From: Pseudomonas sp. NC02
Lineage (GTDB): Bacteria; Pseudomonadota; Gammaproteobacteria; Pseudomonadales; Pseudomonadaceae
Length of the DNA stretch: 64,000 nt
Assembly (NCBI RefSeq): GCF_002874965.1
Contig: NZ_CP025624.1
Location: 372,001-436,000 of the forward strand
Direction: 5' to 3'
Shown here: one piece after another, positions 36,941 through 47,656 of the stretch
How the letters are laid out: each line of letters starts with the position of its first letter
How positions within the stretch are numbered: position 1 is the first letter of the stretch
Program-made: the position numbers and the translations under genes
Notes under the pieces: model-generated
Told to the model about the DNA's origin: nothing
The model's database searches: none
Seen by the model: the letters and a program-made list of their open reading frames with translations, nothing else

Positions 36941-38848
36941 TCAGACCTTGAACTTGCCCACCCACACCTGCAAATCCGCCCCCAGGCGCGCCAGTTCGAC
37001 ACTGGCCGCCGCTGTGTCCTGACTCGCGGCCCAGGTCTGTTCCGATACATCCTTGACCTTCAACACGCTGCGGTTGATCTCCTCGGCGACCGCGGTTTGT
37101 TCCTCGGCGGCAGCGGCAATCTGCGGGTTCATCTCCTGAATCACTGACACGGTACGGGTGATACCCGCCAGTGCGTCTCCTGCGCGACGGGTCAGTTGCA
37201 CGCTGTTGTCGGTGAGGCTGCGACTGTTGTCCATGATGTCGGCCACCTGCTGCGTGCCCCGGTGCAGGCCGCTGATCAACTCCTCGATTTCCTCGGCCGA
37301 CTGCTGGGTGCGTTGTGCCAGGCTGCGCACTTCATCGGCGACCACGGCAAACCCCCTGCCGGCTTCGCCTGCGCGAGCCGCCTCAATCGCGGCGTTGAGG
37401 GCCAGCAAGTTGGTCTGTTCCGATACCGACTTGATCACTTCCAGCACGCTGCCGATCTTCCGGCTTTCCTGTTGCAGGCCTTGCATGGCCTGGCTTGAAC
37501 GAGCCATCTCCTGAGCCAGGTGCTCGATGTGGGTAATGGCCTCAGCCACCACCTGATCGCCCTGGCCCGCCTGCCGGTCGGCCTCGGCAGCAGCCAGCGA
37601 CGCTTGCTCGGCATGGCGCGCAACTTCCTGGGAGGTGGCGAGCATCTCGTTCATGGCGGTGGCCACCTGTTCGGTTTCCTGCTTCTGGCCGTCGACCCCG
37701 TCGCGGGTTTGCTCGGTGACCGCCGAGAGTTGCTCGGCGGCGCTGGCGATCTGCTGGGCGCTGTCGCCGATGCCGCTGATCAAGCCCCGCAGGTTGAGGG
37801 TCATTTGCCCGATGCTGCGCTGCAACTGCCCCAGTTCATCCTGGCGCGAGGCCTGGATGTCGTGGCTCAGGTCACCTTCGGCAATCCGGTTGGCCACGGA
37901 CAGGGCCTGGCGCAGCGGCGCGACGATCTGGCCGGCGATCAACCAGGCGGCCACGACGCCGAGCAACAGCGCCGCTGCAGTAACGTTGAGCAGCAGGGTG
38001 CGGGCGAGGCTGGCTTCGTTGTCACGCTTGGCGGTCTGGTCCTGGCTCAGCAGGTCGCTTTCCGTGAGCAATTGATCCAGCCACTGTTCAAGCTGGTTCT
38101 GGGTGGTTTCGGCGCTGAGTTGGGCGTCCTTGAGGCGTGTCAGGTGAGTCCGAAAATCGAGCAGGACTTTTTTCAGGGCGCTGGCGTCAACCGGCAGCGC
38201 GCCTACCGCCGCCTGGGCGCCATCCAGGGCCAGTAGCGCATCACTCACGCCCTTGGCATAGGCGTCCAATGACGCAGCGGCCCAGGCGGGGCTCTGGGCG
38301 CGGTCTTCGGCTTGTTCCAGGGCCTGGCGCAATTGTTCCACGGCATCGAGGGCCTTTTCATCGTCTTGATTGGGCAGGTTGCTCGACAGTTCAGAGAGGC
38401 TGTCACTGCTCTGGACTGAGCTGCGCTTGAGCTGTTCACGGGCGTTTTCACGTTGCTTGATCAGCCCCTCCAGGCCGCTTAAGGCGGTCTTGAAACTGGT
38501 GACGAAGCGTCGGCTTTCCTGCAGTTGTTGTTGGTTGACCGGGTCGGTAAATCGTGGGGAAAGATCCACCAGGAACTGGTCGATCTTGTCCATGTGCAGC
38601 TCTATTTTGGACAGGCTGGCCGGGTCGTTAAGGGTGCGATAGACGATGCGATCAGCGCGCAACTCTTCGCCGACGACTGCCAATTGCGAGAGCAGCGTGA
38701 GTTTTTGGGAGCGCTCGAGGGATGCGCTCAAGGCTTGCCAGCCGGTAGAGGCGATGATCAGGCTGAGGCTGAGCACCAGGCCAAAGCCCAGGGCAAGTTT
38801 GAGGCTGATGCTGATGTTTCCGAGCAGGCGGGTCAGTGGACGAAACAT
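36941..38848 (-). CDS. methyl-accepting chemotaxis protein, long helical sensor domain (copy A)
   Basis: A 635-residue chemoreceptor. TM1 is at about 18-38, followed by a roughly 245-residue all-helical periplasmic region with no PAS or Cache pattern, suggesting an HBM-type sensor. TM2 is at about 285-305, then HAMP, then the signalling domain with the hairpin core [20 protein letters not shown]. The C-terminus (WVGKFKV) lacks a CheR-tethering pentapeptide. The start is ATG 38848 because GGAGG lies six bases upstream; a longer version from 38869 adds seven residues. It has the same layout as the next receptor gene, about 170 bases away, and the signalling halves are near-identical. Ligand unknown. 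Confidence 0.88.
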   Translation of the reverse strand: MFRPLTRLLGNISISLKLALGFGLVLSLSLIIASTGWQALSASLERSQKLTLLSQLAVVGEELRADRIVYRTLNDPASLSKIELHMDKIDQFLVDLSPRFTDPVNQQQLQESRRFVTSFKTALSGLEGLIKQRENAREQLKRSSVQSSDSLSELSSNLPNQDDEKALDAVEQLRQALEQAEDRAQSPAWAAASLDAYAKGVSDALLALDGAQAAVGALPVDASALKKVLLDFRTHLTRLKDAQLSAETTQNQLEQWLDQLLTESDLLSQDQTAKRDNEASLARTLLLNVTAAALLLGVVAAWLIAGQIVAPLRQALSVANRIAEGDLSHDIQASRQDELGQLQRSIGQMTLNLRGLISGIGDSAQQIASAAEQLSAVTEQTRDGVDGQKQETEQVATAMNEMLATSQEVARHAEQASLAAAEADRQAGQGDQVVAEAITHIEHLAQEMARSSQAMQGLQQESRKIGSVLEVIKSVSEQTNLLALNAAIEAARAGEAGRGFAVVADEVRSLAQRTQQSAEEIEELISGLHRGTQQVADIMDNSRSLTDNSVQLTRRAGDALAGITRTVSVIQEMNPQIAAAAEEQTAVAEEINRSVLKVKDVSEQTWAASQDTAAASVELARLGADLQVWVGKFKV

Positions 38849-39020
38849 GGTGAACCTCCAACGAATCAAAAGGAGCGTCTCAAGCGTCCGGCCAACAATG
38901 GTCAGGGGAGTTGAAACGCTACTTTTATTCGGCGCCAGGTGTGTGATCCACGACCTGAAAAACGCGTAGGAAATTTCACATATTGTCGGAGCGACGGCCC
39001 TGATGGCCGCCGCAAGCGGG

Positions 39021-40937
39021 TCAGACCTTGAAGCGACCTACCAGGCTTTGCAGGTAAACCCCCAGGCGCGCCAGCTCGGCACTGGAAGCCGCGGTTTCTT
39101 CGCTGGCCGCCGAGGTTTGTTCGGAAACGTCCCGCACGTTGAGCACGCTGCGGTTGATCTCTTCGGCTACGGCGCTTTGCTGCTCGGCGGCGGTGGCGAT
39201 CTGCTGGTTCATCGCCTGGATCGCCGAGACGGTACGGGTGATGTTCTCCAGGGCATTGCCGGCCCGACGGGTCAGCTCGACGCTGCTGTCGGTCAGGCCG
39301 CGACTGTTGTCCATGATGGTTGCCACCTGCTGGGTGCCGCTTTGCAGGCCGACGATCAACTCTTCGATTTCCTCGGTGGACTTCTGCGTCCGCTGGGCCA
39401 GGCTGCGCACTTCATCGGCAACCACCGCAAAACCGCGTCCGGCCTCACCGGCGCGCGCCGCTTCAATCGCTGCGTTAAGGGCCAGCAGGTTGGTTTGCTG
39501 GGCCACCGACTTGATGACGTCCAGCACACTGCCGATCTTGTCGCTCTCACGCTTGAGATGGCCCATGGCTTCGGTGGAGTTGCCCACCTCGCTGGCCAGG
39601 CGCTCGATCTGGGCGATGGCCTCGCCGACCACCTTGTCGCCTTCACGGGCCTGCTGGTCGGCGGCTACGGCGGCTTCCGAGGCTTCTTCAGCGTTACGGG
39701 CGACTTCCTGCACGGTAGCGGCCATTTCGTTCATGGCGGTGGCCACCTGGTCGGTCTCGACCTTCTGGCTGTTGACCCCGGCGCTGGTCTGCTCGGTAAC
39801 GGCCGATAGCTGCTCGGCGGCACTGGCGATCTGGGTGACGCCGTCGCTGATACCGCCAATCAGCTCCCGCAGGCCCACGGTCATGCTTTGCATCGACCGT
39901 TGCAGTTGCCCCAGTTCATCCTGGCGCCGGGAGATCAGGTTGTGGCTCAGGTCGCCGGACGCCACGCGCTCGGCGACTTTGAGGGTCTGGTTCAATGGAA
40001 TCACGATCTGCCGGGTAATGGCCCAGGCGGCGAGTACACCAAACGCCAGCGCGAGGGCGGTGGCCAGTAACAGCAGGTTCTTGGCGTGGGCGGCATCGGT
40101 ATCACGCACCACGGTTTGCGAAGTGGTGAGTTTGTTACTGCGGTCGAGCAGGATATCGCCCTGCTCGCCCATGATTTTCATCGCGGCGGCACTGGCCACC
40201 TGAGAGTCGCGGTACTGGCTCACGGCGGCGCGGTAGGCCTGCAGCGAAACGCTGGCGTCTTGCAGGTTGGCCCGGTATTGCTCGGGCAACGGGTCGTTGA
40301 GGTCGGTGATTTTCTTCAGGGCGTTGTCGATGGCATCCAGCGCCGGTTGTTCGGCCTCGACCTTGCCGCTGTAGGTGTAGCCGCGCACCTGGAAGCGCGC
40401 TTGCTGGATCAGTTTGCTCAGGTCGACCACGCTGTTGAACAGGGTGACGCTGTCGCCTTGCAGCAGGGATTTTTCCACTTCGTTGATTTTCGCGACGGCG
40501 TTGTCGGCGGTATCGCCCAGCTTGCTGCGGGCGCCTTCACGCTTGAGGCCGGCCTGCACCATGGCGCCGAAGGCTTTTTTGTATTGGCCCAAGGCATCCT
40601 GTTGCTGCTCTACCACGAGCTTGTCGTCGGGTTGCTCGATCAGGTCTGCGGCGGTTTTCAGGCCACTGTCCAGCTGGGTGATCAGGTCGTTGACCGCGCT
40701 GGTGCCTTGTTCGCCACGGCGCATTTCGAAGTCCAGGCGCGCCAGGCGCAGGTCCTTGGTCAGCCCGTTGAGGCTGGAGATGTAGCCCAGCTTGTCGCCA
40801 CGGCTGATCACGCCGCTGAGGCCGGTCCAGCCGGTGAAGGTGATCAATAGGGTCAAGACCAATACCAGGCCGAAGCCTATGCTCAGCTTGCGGTTGACGC
40901 TGACATTCCCCAGTTTCTCGGCTAACCAACGATACAT
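39021..40937 (-). CDS. methyl-accepting chemotaxis protein, McpS/McpK-like HBM receptor (copy B)
   Basis: A 638-residue receptor. TM1 is at about 18-38, the helical periplasmic domain at 39-285, TM2 at about 287-306, then HAMP and the signalling tip [20 protein letters not shown]. The long helical sensor and chromosomal position beside rsmE and tat match the HBM-domain receptors McpS (P. putida, TCA-cycle acids) and McpK (P. aeruginosa, alpha-ketoglutarate). I therefore infer an organic-acid ligand. The conserved opening [20 protein letters not shown] supports the start. The C-terminus has no CheR-binding pentapeptide. Confidence 0.88.
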   Translation of the reverse strand: MYRWLAEKLGNVSVNRKLSIGFGLVLVLTLLITFTGWTGLSGVISRGDKLGYISSLNGLTKDLRLARLDFEMRRGEQGTSAVNDLITQLDSGLKTAADLIEQPDDKLVVEQQQDALGQYKKAFGAMVQAGLKREGARSKLGDTADNAVAKINEVEKSLLQGDSVTLFNSVVDLSKLIQQARFQVRGYTYSGKVEAEQPALDAIDNALKKITDLNDPLPEQYRANLQDASVSLQAYRAAVSQYRDSQVASAAAMKIMGEQGDILLDRSNKLTTSQTVVRDTDAAHAKNLLLLATALALAFGVLAAWAITRQIVIPLNQTLKVAERVASGDLSHNLISRRQDELGQLQRSMQSMTVGLRELIGGISDGVTQIASAAEQLSAVTEQTSAGVNSQKVETDQVATAMNEMAATVQEVARNAEEASEAAVAADQQAREGDKVVGEAIAQIERLASEVGNSTEAMGHLKRESDKIGSVLDVIKSVAQQTNLLALNAAIEAARAGEAGRGFAVVADEVRSLAQRTQKSTEEIEELIVGLQSGTQQVATIMDNSRGLTDSSVELTRRAGNALENITRTVSAIQAMNQQIATAAEQQSAVAEEINRSVLNVRDVSEQTSAASEETAASSAELARLGVYLQSLVGRFKV

Positions 40938-41001
40938 GCTGCGAACTCCCCTGGAACAAGGCTTGGACTTATTCAGAGCGTATCGGCAGATTCGGATGTT
41001 T

Positions 41002-41103
41002 CTGTAGGAGCGAGCTTGCTCGCGAAGGTCGTCAACGATAACGCGGGCATTCTGAGTGAGCGCGGTGTCCTTGAGTTTTTCGCGAGCAAGCTCGCTCCTA
41101 CAG
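41002..41103. repeat. REPIN variant (CTGTAGGAGCGAGCTTGCTCGCG)
   Basis: Arms CTGTAGGAGCGAGCTTGCTC and its complement. TAGGAGCGAGC replaces the usual TGGGAGCGGGC, with compensating changes on both arms. It lies between the start of the chemoreceptor gene at 40937 and the 3' end of rsmE. Confidence 0.88.
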
Positions 41104-41115
41104 GAGAGGGCGGTG

Positions 41116-41823
41116 TTAGAAAAGGCGGGCGAGCAATGCGGTGACGGCGGTTTCGACCCTCAGGATCCGCGCGCCGAGTTGCACCGGCTGCAACCCGGCC
41201 TTGGCCAGCAGGTCCACCTCGTAGGGAATCCAGCCGCCTTCCGGCCCGATCGCCAGGGTGACCGGCTCATCCAGCCCGCGAGGGCAGGGCGGATAGTCGC
41301 CAGGGTGACCAATCAGGCCGAGGGTGCCTTGCGCCATGGCGGGCAGGCGGTCTTCGACGAATGGCTTGAAGCGCTTTTCGATCACGATCTCGGGCAGCAC
41401 CGTGTCCCGGGCCTGTTCCAGGCCGAGGATCAATTGCTCGCGAATCGCTTCCGGCTCCAGGAACGGCGTCTGCCAGAAGCTCTTTTCCACGCGATAGCTG
41501 TTCACCAGCACCACTCGCGGCACGCCCATGGACGCCACGGTTTGTAGCACCCGGCGAAGCATTTTCGGGCGGGGCAGGGCCAGCAGCAGGGTCAGGGGCA
41601 GTTTGGCCGGCGGCGGCTGGTCGAAGGTCACTTCCAACTCGGCTTCCCGGGCTTCCAGGCGCAGCAACTGCGCGTTGCCCATCAAGCCGCCGATGCGTCC
41701 GACCCGCAGGCTGTCGCCTACGGCGGCACGGTGGACTTCCTGCATATGCACCAGGCGCCGATCACGCAGCACCACCCGGTCGGCCGCGATAAAGTCGGCC
41801 TCCTCAAGCAGCAGCAGGTTCAC
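41116..41823 (-). CDS. rsmE: 16S rRNA (uracil1498-N3)-methyltransferase
   Basis: Methylates U1498 of 16S rRNA using S-adenosylmethionine. It has 235 residues: an N-terminal PUA-like domain (about 1-70) and a C-terminal SPOUT domain. The knot motifs are [15 protein letters not shown] (about 191-205) and [17 protein letters not shown] (about 215-231). Its ATG overlaps the tatC stop by four bases, so it is the last gene of the ubiE-to-rsmE run. Confidence 0.95.
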   Translation of the reverse strand: MNLLLLEEADFIAADRVVLRDRRLVHMQEVHRAAVGDSLRVGRIGGLMGNAQLLRLEAREAELEVTFDQPPPAKLPLTLLLALPRPKMLRRVLQTVASMGVPRVVLVNSYRVEKSFWQTPFLEPEAIREQLILGLEQARDTVLPEIVIEKRFKPFVEDRLPAMAQGTLGLIGHPGDYPPCPRGLDEPVTLAIGPEGGWIPYEVDLLAKAGLQPVQLGARILRVETAVTALLARLF

Positions 41824-42611
41824 GGCTGGGTCGCTGGCGGCTGGTCGTCGTCGGCGGGTTGGTCATCGGGGTGATCGCCACGCTTGCTCACCAGGCTGCC
41901 AAACAGGATGCCAATCTCGAACAGCATCCACATGGGTACGGCCAGCAGGGTCTGGGAGAAGATGTCCGGCGGGGTCAGGATCATGCCGACCACGAAGCAG
42001 CCGATGATCACGTAGGGGCGGATCTTCTTCAGGTATTTGACGTCGACCACGCCGATCCATACCAGCAGCACCACGGCCACCGGGATTTCGAAGGCCACGC
42101 CGAAGGCGAAGAACAGCGTCATCACGAAGTCGAGGTAGCTGGTGATGTCGGTCATCATTTCCACACCGGCCGGGGTGGCGGCGGCGAAGAACTTGAAGAT
42201 CAGCGGGAACACCAGGAAGTAGGCAAAAGCCATCCCGGTATAGAACAGCAGGATGCTCGACACCAGCAGCGGCACGGCGATGCGTTTTTCATGCTTGTAC
42301 AGGCCCGGCGCGATAAAGCCCCAGATCTGATGCAGGATCACCGGGATCGCCAGGAACAGCGAAACCATCATCGTCAGCTTCAACGGCGTGAGGAACGGTG
42401 ACGACACGTCGGTGGCGATCATCGTCGCGCCAGCCGGCAAGTAGTCGCGCAGCGGCGTGGAGACGAAGGTGTAGATCTGCTGGGTGAAGGCAAACAGCCC
42501 GGCAAAGATGATGAAGATCGCCGCGACACAGCGCAGCAGGCGGGTGCGCAACTCGGTGAGGTGCGAGACCAGTGGCATGTGCTGGTCGGTTTCCGGTTTA
42601 TCAGCGCTCAT
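41820..42611 (-). CDS. tatC: twin-arginine translocase subunit TatC
   Basis: Core receptor of the Tat pathway, which exports folded proteins with twin-arginine signals across the inner membrane. It has 263 residues and six membrane segments. Family motifs are [12 protein letters not shown] (about 16-27) and the SPFLTPLKL loop region, with [20 protein letters not shown] in the middle. The short charged C-terminal tail is rich in Asp and Gln. It overlaps tatB and rsmE by four bases each. Confidence 0.97.
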   Translation of the reverse strand: MSADKPETDQHMPLVSHLTELRTRLLRCVAAIFIIFAGLFAFTQQIYTFVSTPLRDYLPAGATMIATDVSSPFLTPLKLTMMVSLFLAIPVILHQIWGFIAPGLYKHEKRIAVPLLVSSILLFYTGMAFAYFLVFPLIFKFFAAATPAGVEMMTDITSYLDFVMTLFFAFGVAFEIPVAVVLLVWIGVVDVKYLKKIRPYVIIGCFVVGMILTPPDIFSQTLLAVPMWMLFEIGILFGSLVSKRGDHPDDQPADDDQPPATQP

Positions 42612-43054
42612 GGGGCTCGCGGCGGCAATGTAGGGTCGTGGGGCGCGGGCGACACGGCAGGTGTCGGCGCGGGTTCGGTCGGGGTCACGGGCGCAGTGGG
42701 CGCAGGCTCGACGGCGTGCACGGGTTCAGCGACCGGTGCAGGCGCGGGTGCGGCGGGCGGAGCAATCGAATGCTCGGCCACAGGCTCGACCGGCTTGGGC
42801 GTTTCCTGCACCGGTGAGAGAATCTTCCGTGCCTCCTGCTCCAACGACAGAATGTGTTCGTTGTGCAGTTGCCGGCGAATCTCGTCGGCGCCGATTTCCC
42901 GTTCAACTTCCTGTTTGATCGCGTTGAAACTGCGTTTCAGGCGCCCGATCCACAGGCCGGCCGTGCGCGCGGCGCCGGGCAGGCGTTCCGGCCCCAGTAC
43001 CAGCAGGGCCACGAGGCCGACGAGCAGCAGTTCAGAGAAGCTGATACCAAACAT
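42608..43054 (-). CDS. tatB: Sec-independent protein translocase subunit TatB
   Basis: Membrane partner of TatC in signal-peptide recognition. It has 148 residues: an N-terminal membrane helix [20 protein letters not shown], the LGPERLP hinge, an amphipathic helix, then a long Pro/Ala-rich tail (from about residue 85) typical of Pseudomonas TatB. It starts ten bases after the tatA stop. Confidence 0.95.
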   Translation of the reverse strand: MFGISFSELLLVGLVALLVLGPERLPGAARTAGLWIGRLKRSFNAIKQEVEREIGADEIRRQLHNEHILSLEQEARKILSPVQETPKPVEPVAEHSIAPPAAPAPAPVAEPVHAVEPAPTAPVTPTEPAPTPAVSPAPHDPTLPPRAP

Positions 43055-43064
43055 TATTCAGTAC

Positions 43065-43343
43065 TCACGAGTCTTTTTGGTTCTGCTCTTTGACGTGCTC
43101 GGCCTGCACGTCGAAGGTGCGACGTTCAGTGATCGGCTGAGTGGCCTGCGGGTGTACAGGCTGCGCCGGTGGCACCGGATTGACGGCCGGGTCGGCAGGC
43201 TTTTCGTCGTCGTTCATGGCCTTGCGAAAGCCCTTGATCGATTCACCGACGTCGGTGCCGAGGTTTTTCAGTTTCTTGGTGCCGAACACCAGCACAACGA
43301 CCACAAGAATGACGATCCAGTGTTTCCAGTCAAAAATGCCCAT
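43065..43343 (-). CDS. tatA: twin-arginine translocase subunit TatA
   Basis: Pore-forming subunit that assembles on TatBC. It has 92 residues: [20 protein letters not shown] as membrane helix, the FGTKKL hinge, an amphipathic helix with [11 protein letters not shown], and a variable charged tail. The start is ATG 43343 with AGAGGAA seven bases upstream; the frame continues upstream into the hisE region without homology. Confidence 0.95.
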   Translation of the reverse strand: MGIFDWKHWIVILVVVVLVFGTKKLKNLGTDVGESIKGFRKAMNDDEKPADPAVNPVPPAQPVHPQATQPITERRTFDVQAEHVKEQNQKDS

Positions 43344-43368
43344 GCTGCAATTCCTCTGTAAAAGTTGG

Positions 43369-43701
43369 TCAGACGGACGGGCGCGAGGCCTTTTCGGCAT
43401 GCCCGGACAAGCCGAAGCGACGGTCCAGTTCATCAAGCACTGCCTGTGGATGCTGCCCCAGTTGGGCGAGCATGACCAGACTGTGGAACCACAAGTCGGC
43501 AGTTTCGTAGATCACGTCGCTGCAGTCGCCGCTGATTTGCGCGTCCTTGGCCGCAATAATCGTCTCGACGGATTCTTCGCCGAGTTTTTCCAGGATCTTG
43601 TTCAGACCCTTGTGGTACAGGCTGGCGACGTAGGAGCTGTCGGCGTCCGCGCCTTTGCGGTCTTCCAGCACCTGGGCCACACGGTTGAGGGTATCGCTCA
43701 T
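43369..43701 (-). CDS. hisE: phosphoribosyl-ATP pyrophosphatase
   Basis: Second step of histidine biosynthesis, PR-ATP to PR-AMP. It has 110 residues and an all-alpha MazG-like fold with the conserved [15 protein letters not shown] and [17 protein letters not shown]. The start is chosen at ATG 43701 ([16 protein letters not shown]); upstream residues in the same frame belong to the hisI overlap. It is a separate gene from hisI, as in pseudomonads, unlike the fused HisIE of enterobacteria. The spacing to hisI is two bases. Confidence 0.95.
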   Translation of the reverse strand: MSDTLNRVAQVLEDRKGADADSSYVASLYHKGLNKILEKLGEESVETIIAAKDAQISGDCSDVIYETADLWFHSLVMLAQLGQHPQAVLDELDRRFGLSGHAEKASRPSV

Positions 43702-43703
43702 GT

Positions 43704-44096
43704 TCAGTGTCCTGCCGAATAGATAGCGTGCGGGTCTTTGAGCACGGGCTCGACGGTCTTCCACTCGCCGTTCTGGAACACGCGGTAGAAGCAGCTGTGA
43801 CGGCCGGTGTGACAGGCGATATCGCCGATCTGTTCGACCTTGAGGATCACCACATCGGCATCGCAGTCTATGCGCATCTCATGCAGGGTTTGCACGTGCC
43901 CGGACTCTTCGCCCTTGCGCCACAGTTTGCCACGGGAACGTGACCAGTAGATGGCGCGGTTCTCGGCGGCGGTCAGGCTCAGGGCCTCGCGGTTCATCCA
44001 GGCCATCATCAGCACGCGCCCGGTCTTGTAGTCCTGGGCAATGGCCGGCACCAGGCCGTCACTGTCCCACTTGATCTCGTCCAGCCAGTCTTTCAT
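43704..44096 (-). CDS. hisI: phosphoribosyl-AMP cyclohydrolase
   Basis: Third step of histidine biosynthesis, opening the adenine ring of PR-AMP. It has 130 residues. Motifs are [33 protein letters not shown] and the metal ligands in [13 protein letters not shown] and [11 protein letters not shown]. The start is ATG 44096 because GGAG lies six bases upstream; ATG 44111 would cover that ribosome site. It lies between ubiB and hisE. Confidence 0.95.
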   Translation of the reverse strand: MKDWLDEIKWDSDGLVPAIAQDYKTGRVLMMAWMNREALSLTAAENRAIYWSRSRGKLWRKGEESGHVQTLHEMRIDCDADVVILKVEQIGDIACHTGRHSCFYRVFQNGEWKTVEPVLKDPHAIYSAGH

Positions 44097-44137
44097 TTTC
44101 GGCTCCGGCAATTTGCGACAGTGTATAACCGGATTGG

Positions 44138-45742
44138 CTATCGACGCACGATCAGATACACGCCCACCGCGACCATGATGCCGGCCGGCCAGTGGCCCAG
44201 TTCATTCAACGGCCCGCCGGCGGCCAGTATCGTACCGCCCACCAGGTGCGCGGCGCCCAGCAGGCGCAGGAACCAGTCGTCCTTGCGCTTGTGCCACGGC
44301 GGTGCCGGGTCCTTGGCGTGGGGCTGGGACATGCGCTCCAGCAGGTCGCGGGTCATGTTGGCCAGGTGCGGCAGTTGCTCGACCTGGCTTTGCAGGTTGC
44401 CCAGCAGGGTTTTCGGGCTGATACGGTCCCGCATCCAGCGCTCGAGGAACGGTTGGGCGGTGTTCCACAGGTCGAGGTCCGGGTACAGCTGGCGGCCCAG
44501 GCCTTCGATGTTCAGCAGGGTCTTTTGCAACAGTACCAACTGCGGCTGCACTTCCATATTGAAGCGCCGCGCCGTCTGGAACAGACGCATCAGCACCTGA
44601 CCGAAGGAAATATCCTTTAACGGTTTTTCAAAGATCGGCTCGCACACAGTGCGGATCGCCGCTTCGAATTCGTTGAGCTTGGTTTCGGCCGGCACCCAGC
44701 CCGAATCGATGTGCAACTGCGCCACGCGGCGGTAGTCACGCTTGAAGAAAGCGAACAGGTTGCGCGCCAGGTAATCCTGGTCTTCCGGGGTCAGGCTGCC
44801 GACGATGCCGCAGTCGATCGCAATGTACTGCGGGCTCCACGGGTTCACGGTGCTGACGAAAATGTTGCCGGGGTGCATGTCGGCGTGGAAGAAGCTGTCG
44901 CGGAACACCTGGGTGAAAAAAATCTCCACGCCGCGCTCGGCAAGCATCTTCATGTCGGTGCGCTGGTCGGCCAGGGTCGCGAGGTCGGTGACCTGCACGC
45001 CGTAGATGCGCTCCATGACCAGCACTTTCGGGCGGCACCAGTCCCAATAGACTTGCGGCACGTACAGCAGCTGCGAGCCTTCGAAGTTGCGCTTGAGCTG
45101 GCTGGCGTTGGCCGCTTCGCGCAGCAGGTCGAGTTCGTCGTAGATGGTTTTTTCGTAGTCCAGCACCACGTCCACCGGGTGCAGCAGGCGCGCATCGGCA
45201 GAGAAGCGCTCGGCGGCGCGGGCGAGGATGAACAGCCACGCCAGGTCCTGGCCGATGATCGGCTTGAGGCCCGGGCGGATCACCTTCACCACCACTTCTT
45301 CGCCGCTTTTCAGTTGCGCGGCATGCACCTGGGCCACCGAGGCCGAGGCCAATGGCGCGATGTCGAAGCGGCTGAAGACTTCGCTGATCTTCTTGCCCAG
45401 TTGCTCTTCAATCAGCGTGACTGCCAGTTGCGAGTCGAACGGCGGCACGCGGTCCTGCAACAGCATCAGTTCGTCGGCGATGTCTTCGGGCAACAGGTCG
45501 CGGCGGGTGGAGAGGATCTGCCCGAACTTGATGAAGATCGGCCCCAGGTCCTGCAACGCCAGGCGCAGGCGCGCGCCACGGCTCAGCTCGAGGGTCTTGC
45601 GCGGGAACCAGCGCCACGGCAGCACATAGCGCACCGCCAGCAGAAACCACGGCAGCGGCAGGGCGAACAGCAGGTCATCGAGGCGGTAGCGGATTACGAC
45701 GCGCTGGATACGAAACAAACGGCGGACGGCGAGCAGCTTCAT
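44138..45742 (-). CDS. ubiB: ubiquinone biosynthesis protein UbiB, atypical kinase/ATPase
   Basis: An ABC1/ADCK-family ATPase needed for ubiquinone assembly, membrane bound. It has 534 residues. The family KxGQ motif is [17 protein letters not shown] (about residues 70-86), and the Ala-rich loop is [13 protein letters not shown] (about 131-143) with the lysine in [23 protein letters not shown] and [10 protein letters not shown] are the catalytic and metal regions. Two membrane helices lie at the C-terminus (about 497-532). It overlaps ubiJ by four bases. Confidence 0.96.
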   Translation of the reverse strand: MKLLAVRRLFRIQRVVIRYRLDDLLFALPLPWFLLAVRYVLPWRWFPRKTLELSRGARLRLALQDLGPIFIKFGQILSTRRDLLPEDIADELMLLQDRVPPFDSQLAVTLIEEQLGKKISEVFSRFDIAPLASASVAQVHAAQLKSGEEVVVKVIRPGLKPIIGQDLAWLFILARAAERFSADARLLHPVDVVLDYEKTIYDELDLLREAANASQLKRNFEGSQLLYVPQVYWDWCRPKVLVMERIYGVQVTDLATLADQRTDMKMLAERGVEIFFTQVFRDSFFHADMHPGNIFVSTVNPWSPQYIAIDCGIVGSLTPEDQDYLARNLFAFFKRDYRRVAQLHIDSGWVPAETKLNEFEAAIRTVCEPIFEKPLKDISFGQVLMRLFQTARRFNMEVQPQLVLLQKTLLNIEGLGRQLYPDLDLWNTAQPFLERWMRDRISPKTLLGNLQSQVEQLPHLANMTRDLLERMSQPHAKDPAPPWHKRKDDWFLRLLGAAHLVGGTILAAGGPLNELGHWPAGIMVAVGVYLIVRR

Positions 45743-46362
45743 GCGTTATCGCTTGAATCAAGGGAGCGGCTCAGGCGCTCGAAGCGCGCCTCAAGTCGTT
45801 CCAGGTCGAGTTTGGCCTGGTCGAGTTCGCGAAAGCGCGCTTCCGCTTCCCGTTGTCCGACCAGGGTGCGCGATTCTTCGCTCAGGTATTCGGCGAGGTT
45901 CTGGTTCAGGCTGGCGAAACCCTGCTGGTACCAGCGCGTGCGGCTGCGCAGATGACCGCTGATCAGTTGGGTGGCCACCGGGCCGAGCCAACGTGACAGC
46001 TCGTATTCCCAGTCCAGTTCCAGGTCTTGCAGCACGGCGGCCAGGTCCATCAGCACCGCGCTGTCGCCTTCAAGTTCCACGTCCGGGCCGTGGAGGATCG
46101 CCGTCTTGTCCCGGCTCAGGGCCAGGCGCAGCAGGCTTGAGCCGGAAGCGCGCAGGGTGCAGTCGGCGTCGGCGGCCCAGTGGGACGCCAGCAACAGGCC
46201 TTCATCGCTGGGCAGGATAAACAGCTGCAAGGCGGGGCTGGTGCAATCGACGGCGATGATCCTGCCGTTCAGGTGCGCCAGCCGTGCCAGGGCGGTGCTG
46301 TCCAGGCGCAGTACACGGTTGAGGCCGTGTTCGACGCTGGCGAGAAGGCCTGCGAACAGCAT
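45739..46362 (-). CDS. ubiJ: ubiquinone biosynthesis accessory factor UbiJ
   Basis: A lipid-binding accessory factor that organises the aerobic ubiquinone hydroxylation and methylation complex. It has 207 residues: an SCP2-like domain (about 10-115), then a C-terminal helical, probably coiled stretch (about 160-205). Its start overlaps the ubiE stop by one base (TGATG). The position between ubiE and ubiB makes the assignment firm, although the sequence is poorly conserved in general. Confidence 0.92.
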   Translation of the reverse strand: MLFAGLLASVEHGLNRVLRLDSTALARLAHLNGRIIAVDCTSPALQLFILPSDEGLLLASHWAADADCTLRASGSSLLRLALSRDKTAILHGPDVELEGDSAVLMDLAAVLQDLELDWEYELSRWLGPVATQLISGHLRSRTRWYQQGFASLNQNLAEYLSEESRTLVGQREAEARFRELDQAKLDLERLEARFERLSRSLDSSDNA

Positions 46363-47132
46363 CAGGGCTTGATGCCGCGGTGCAGGGCGACGATGCCCGA
46401 GGTCATGTTGTGGTAGGTCACGCGGTCGAAACCGGCCTCTACCATCATCGACTTCAGGGTTTCCTGGTTCGGGTGCATGCGGATCGATTCGGCCAGGTAG
46501 CGGTAGCTTTCGGCGTCATTGGTGATCAGCTTGCCCATCAACGGCATGAAGGCGAACGAGTAGGTGTCGTATACCTTGGACATCAGTGCGTTGGTCGGCT
46601 TGGAGAACTCCAGCACCAGCAGGCGACCGCCGGGCTTGAGTACGCGCAGCATCGAGCGCAGTGCGTCTTCCTTGTGGGTCACGTTACGCAGGCCGAAGGC
46701 GATGGTCACGCAGTCGAAGTGGTTGTCCGGGAACGGCAGCTTTTCAGCGTCGGCCTGGACGAACTCGATATTGCCCGCCACACCTTTGTCCAGCAGGCGA
46801 TCACGACCGACCTTGAGCATCGAGCCGTTGATGTCGGCCAGTACCACTTGGCCGGTGGGGCCCACCAGCTTGGAGAACTTGGCGGCCAGGTCGCCCGTGC
46901 CGCCTGCGATATCCAGCACACGGTTGCCGGTGCGTACACCCGACAACTCAATGGTGAAGCGCTTCCACAGGCGGTGCATGCCGCCGGAGAGCACGTCGTT
47001 CATCAAGTCGTACTTGGCGGCTACCGAGTGGAACACCTCGGCGACTTTTTCCGCTTTCTGGCTTTCCGGGACGTTCTTGAAGCCGAAGTGAGTGGTGGGT
47101 TCGGCATCGCTGCCTTTGCGCTGATCAGTCAT
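46362..47132 (-). CDS. ubiE: ubiquinone/menaquinone C-methyltransferase
   Basis: SAM-dependent C-methyltransferase of ubiquinone biosynthesis. It has 256 residues. The Rossmann motif is [17 protein letters not shown], followed by [35 protein letters not shown] and LVLEFSKP. The start is taken at ATG 47132 ([20 protein letters not shown]); the frame upstream to 47237 has no homology. It is the first gene of the nine-gene minus-strand run and divergent from the PHA-associated gene at 47276, with a 143-base shared promoter gap. Confidence 0.95.
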   Translation of the reverse strand: MTDQRKGSDAEPTTHFGFKNVPESQKAEKVAEVFHSVAAKYDLMNDVLSGGMHRLWKRFTIELSGVRTGNRVLDIAGGTGDLAAKFSKLVGPTGQVVLADINGSMLKVGRDRLLDKGVAGNIEFVQADAEKLPFPDNHFDCVTIAFGLRNVTHKEDALRSMLRVLKPGGRLLVLEFSKPTNALMSKVYDTYSFAFMPLMGKLITNDAESYRYLAESIRMHPNQETLKSMMVEAGFDRVTYHNMTSGIVALHRGIKP

Positions 47133-47275
47133 ATCGCTGTCACCAAAAGAGAATGGGGGCATTCTAATCCCCAAGGCATGCTTTGTCTTGGCAAGGCTGA
47201 AGGTAAGATAGGTGGTCACCGAGACCTTTTGCCGCATGGCGGGTCGACAAGTCTCTATAACGAGGAGTCATTCAA

Positions 47276-47551
47276 ATGGCCCGTATACAGGTTGAACGTG
47301 CCCACACACTGGGCAAAGACGCTGCGCGAGAAAAAGCCGACAAGTTGGCGAGCAAACTCAAGGAGCAATATGGCCTGGAGTCTTCCTGGGCCGGCGACAC
47401 ACTGAACCTCAAACGTTCGGGCGTTAAAGGCACCGTGAAAGTGGCGGAAGATTCCCTGCGGATTGAAGTCGAACTGGGCCTGTTGATGTCGGCCATGAGT
47501 GGCACCATCAAGTCCGAAATCGAGAAGGCACTGGATAAAGCCCTGGCCTGA
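47276..47551 (+). CDS. polyhydroxyalkanoic acid system family protein
   Basis: A 91-residue cytoplasmic protein of the family found beside PHA clusters (PHA granule region protein). A basic N-terminal part (RIQVERAHTLGKDAAREKAD) precedes beta-strand-like stretches and a C-terminal helix (SGTIKSEIEKALDKALA). CGAGGAG sits upstream of the ATG. Its function is unknown; linkage to phaI, 105 bases downstream, is conserved in pseudomonads. It is divergent from ubiE. Confidence 0.85.
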   Translation: MARIQVERAHTLGKDAAREKADKLASKLKEQYGLESSWAGDTLNLKRSGVKGTVKVAEDSLRIEVELGLLMSAMSGTIKSEIEKALDKALA

Positions 47552-47656
47552 TTTGCGACCTTCTTAGGGTGCCGATTCTAATTTTTCTGCCTACTTTGTG
47601 CCCAAGCCCCCAACTTCTGTGGGCAGTTCTTCCCCCCTTTATGCGTGAGGTGCACC

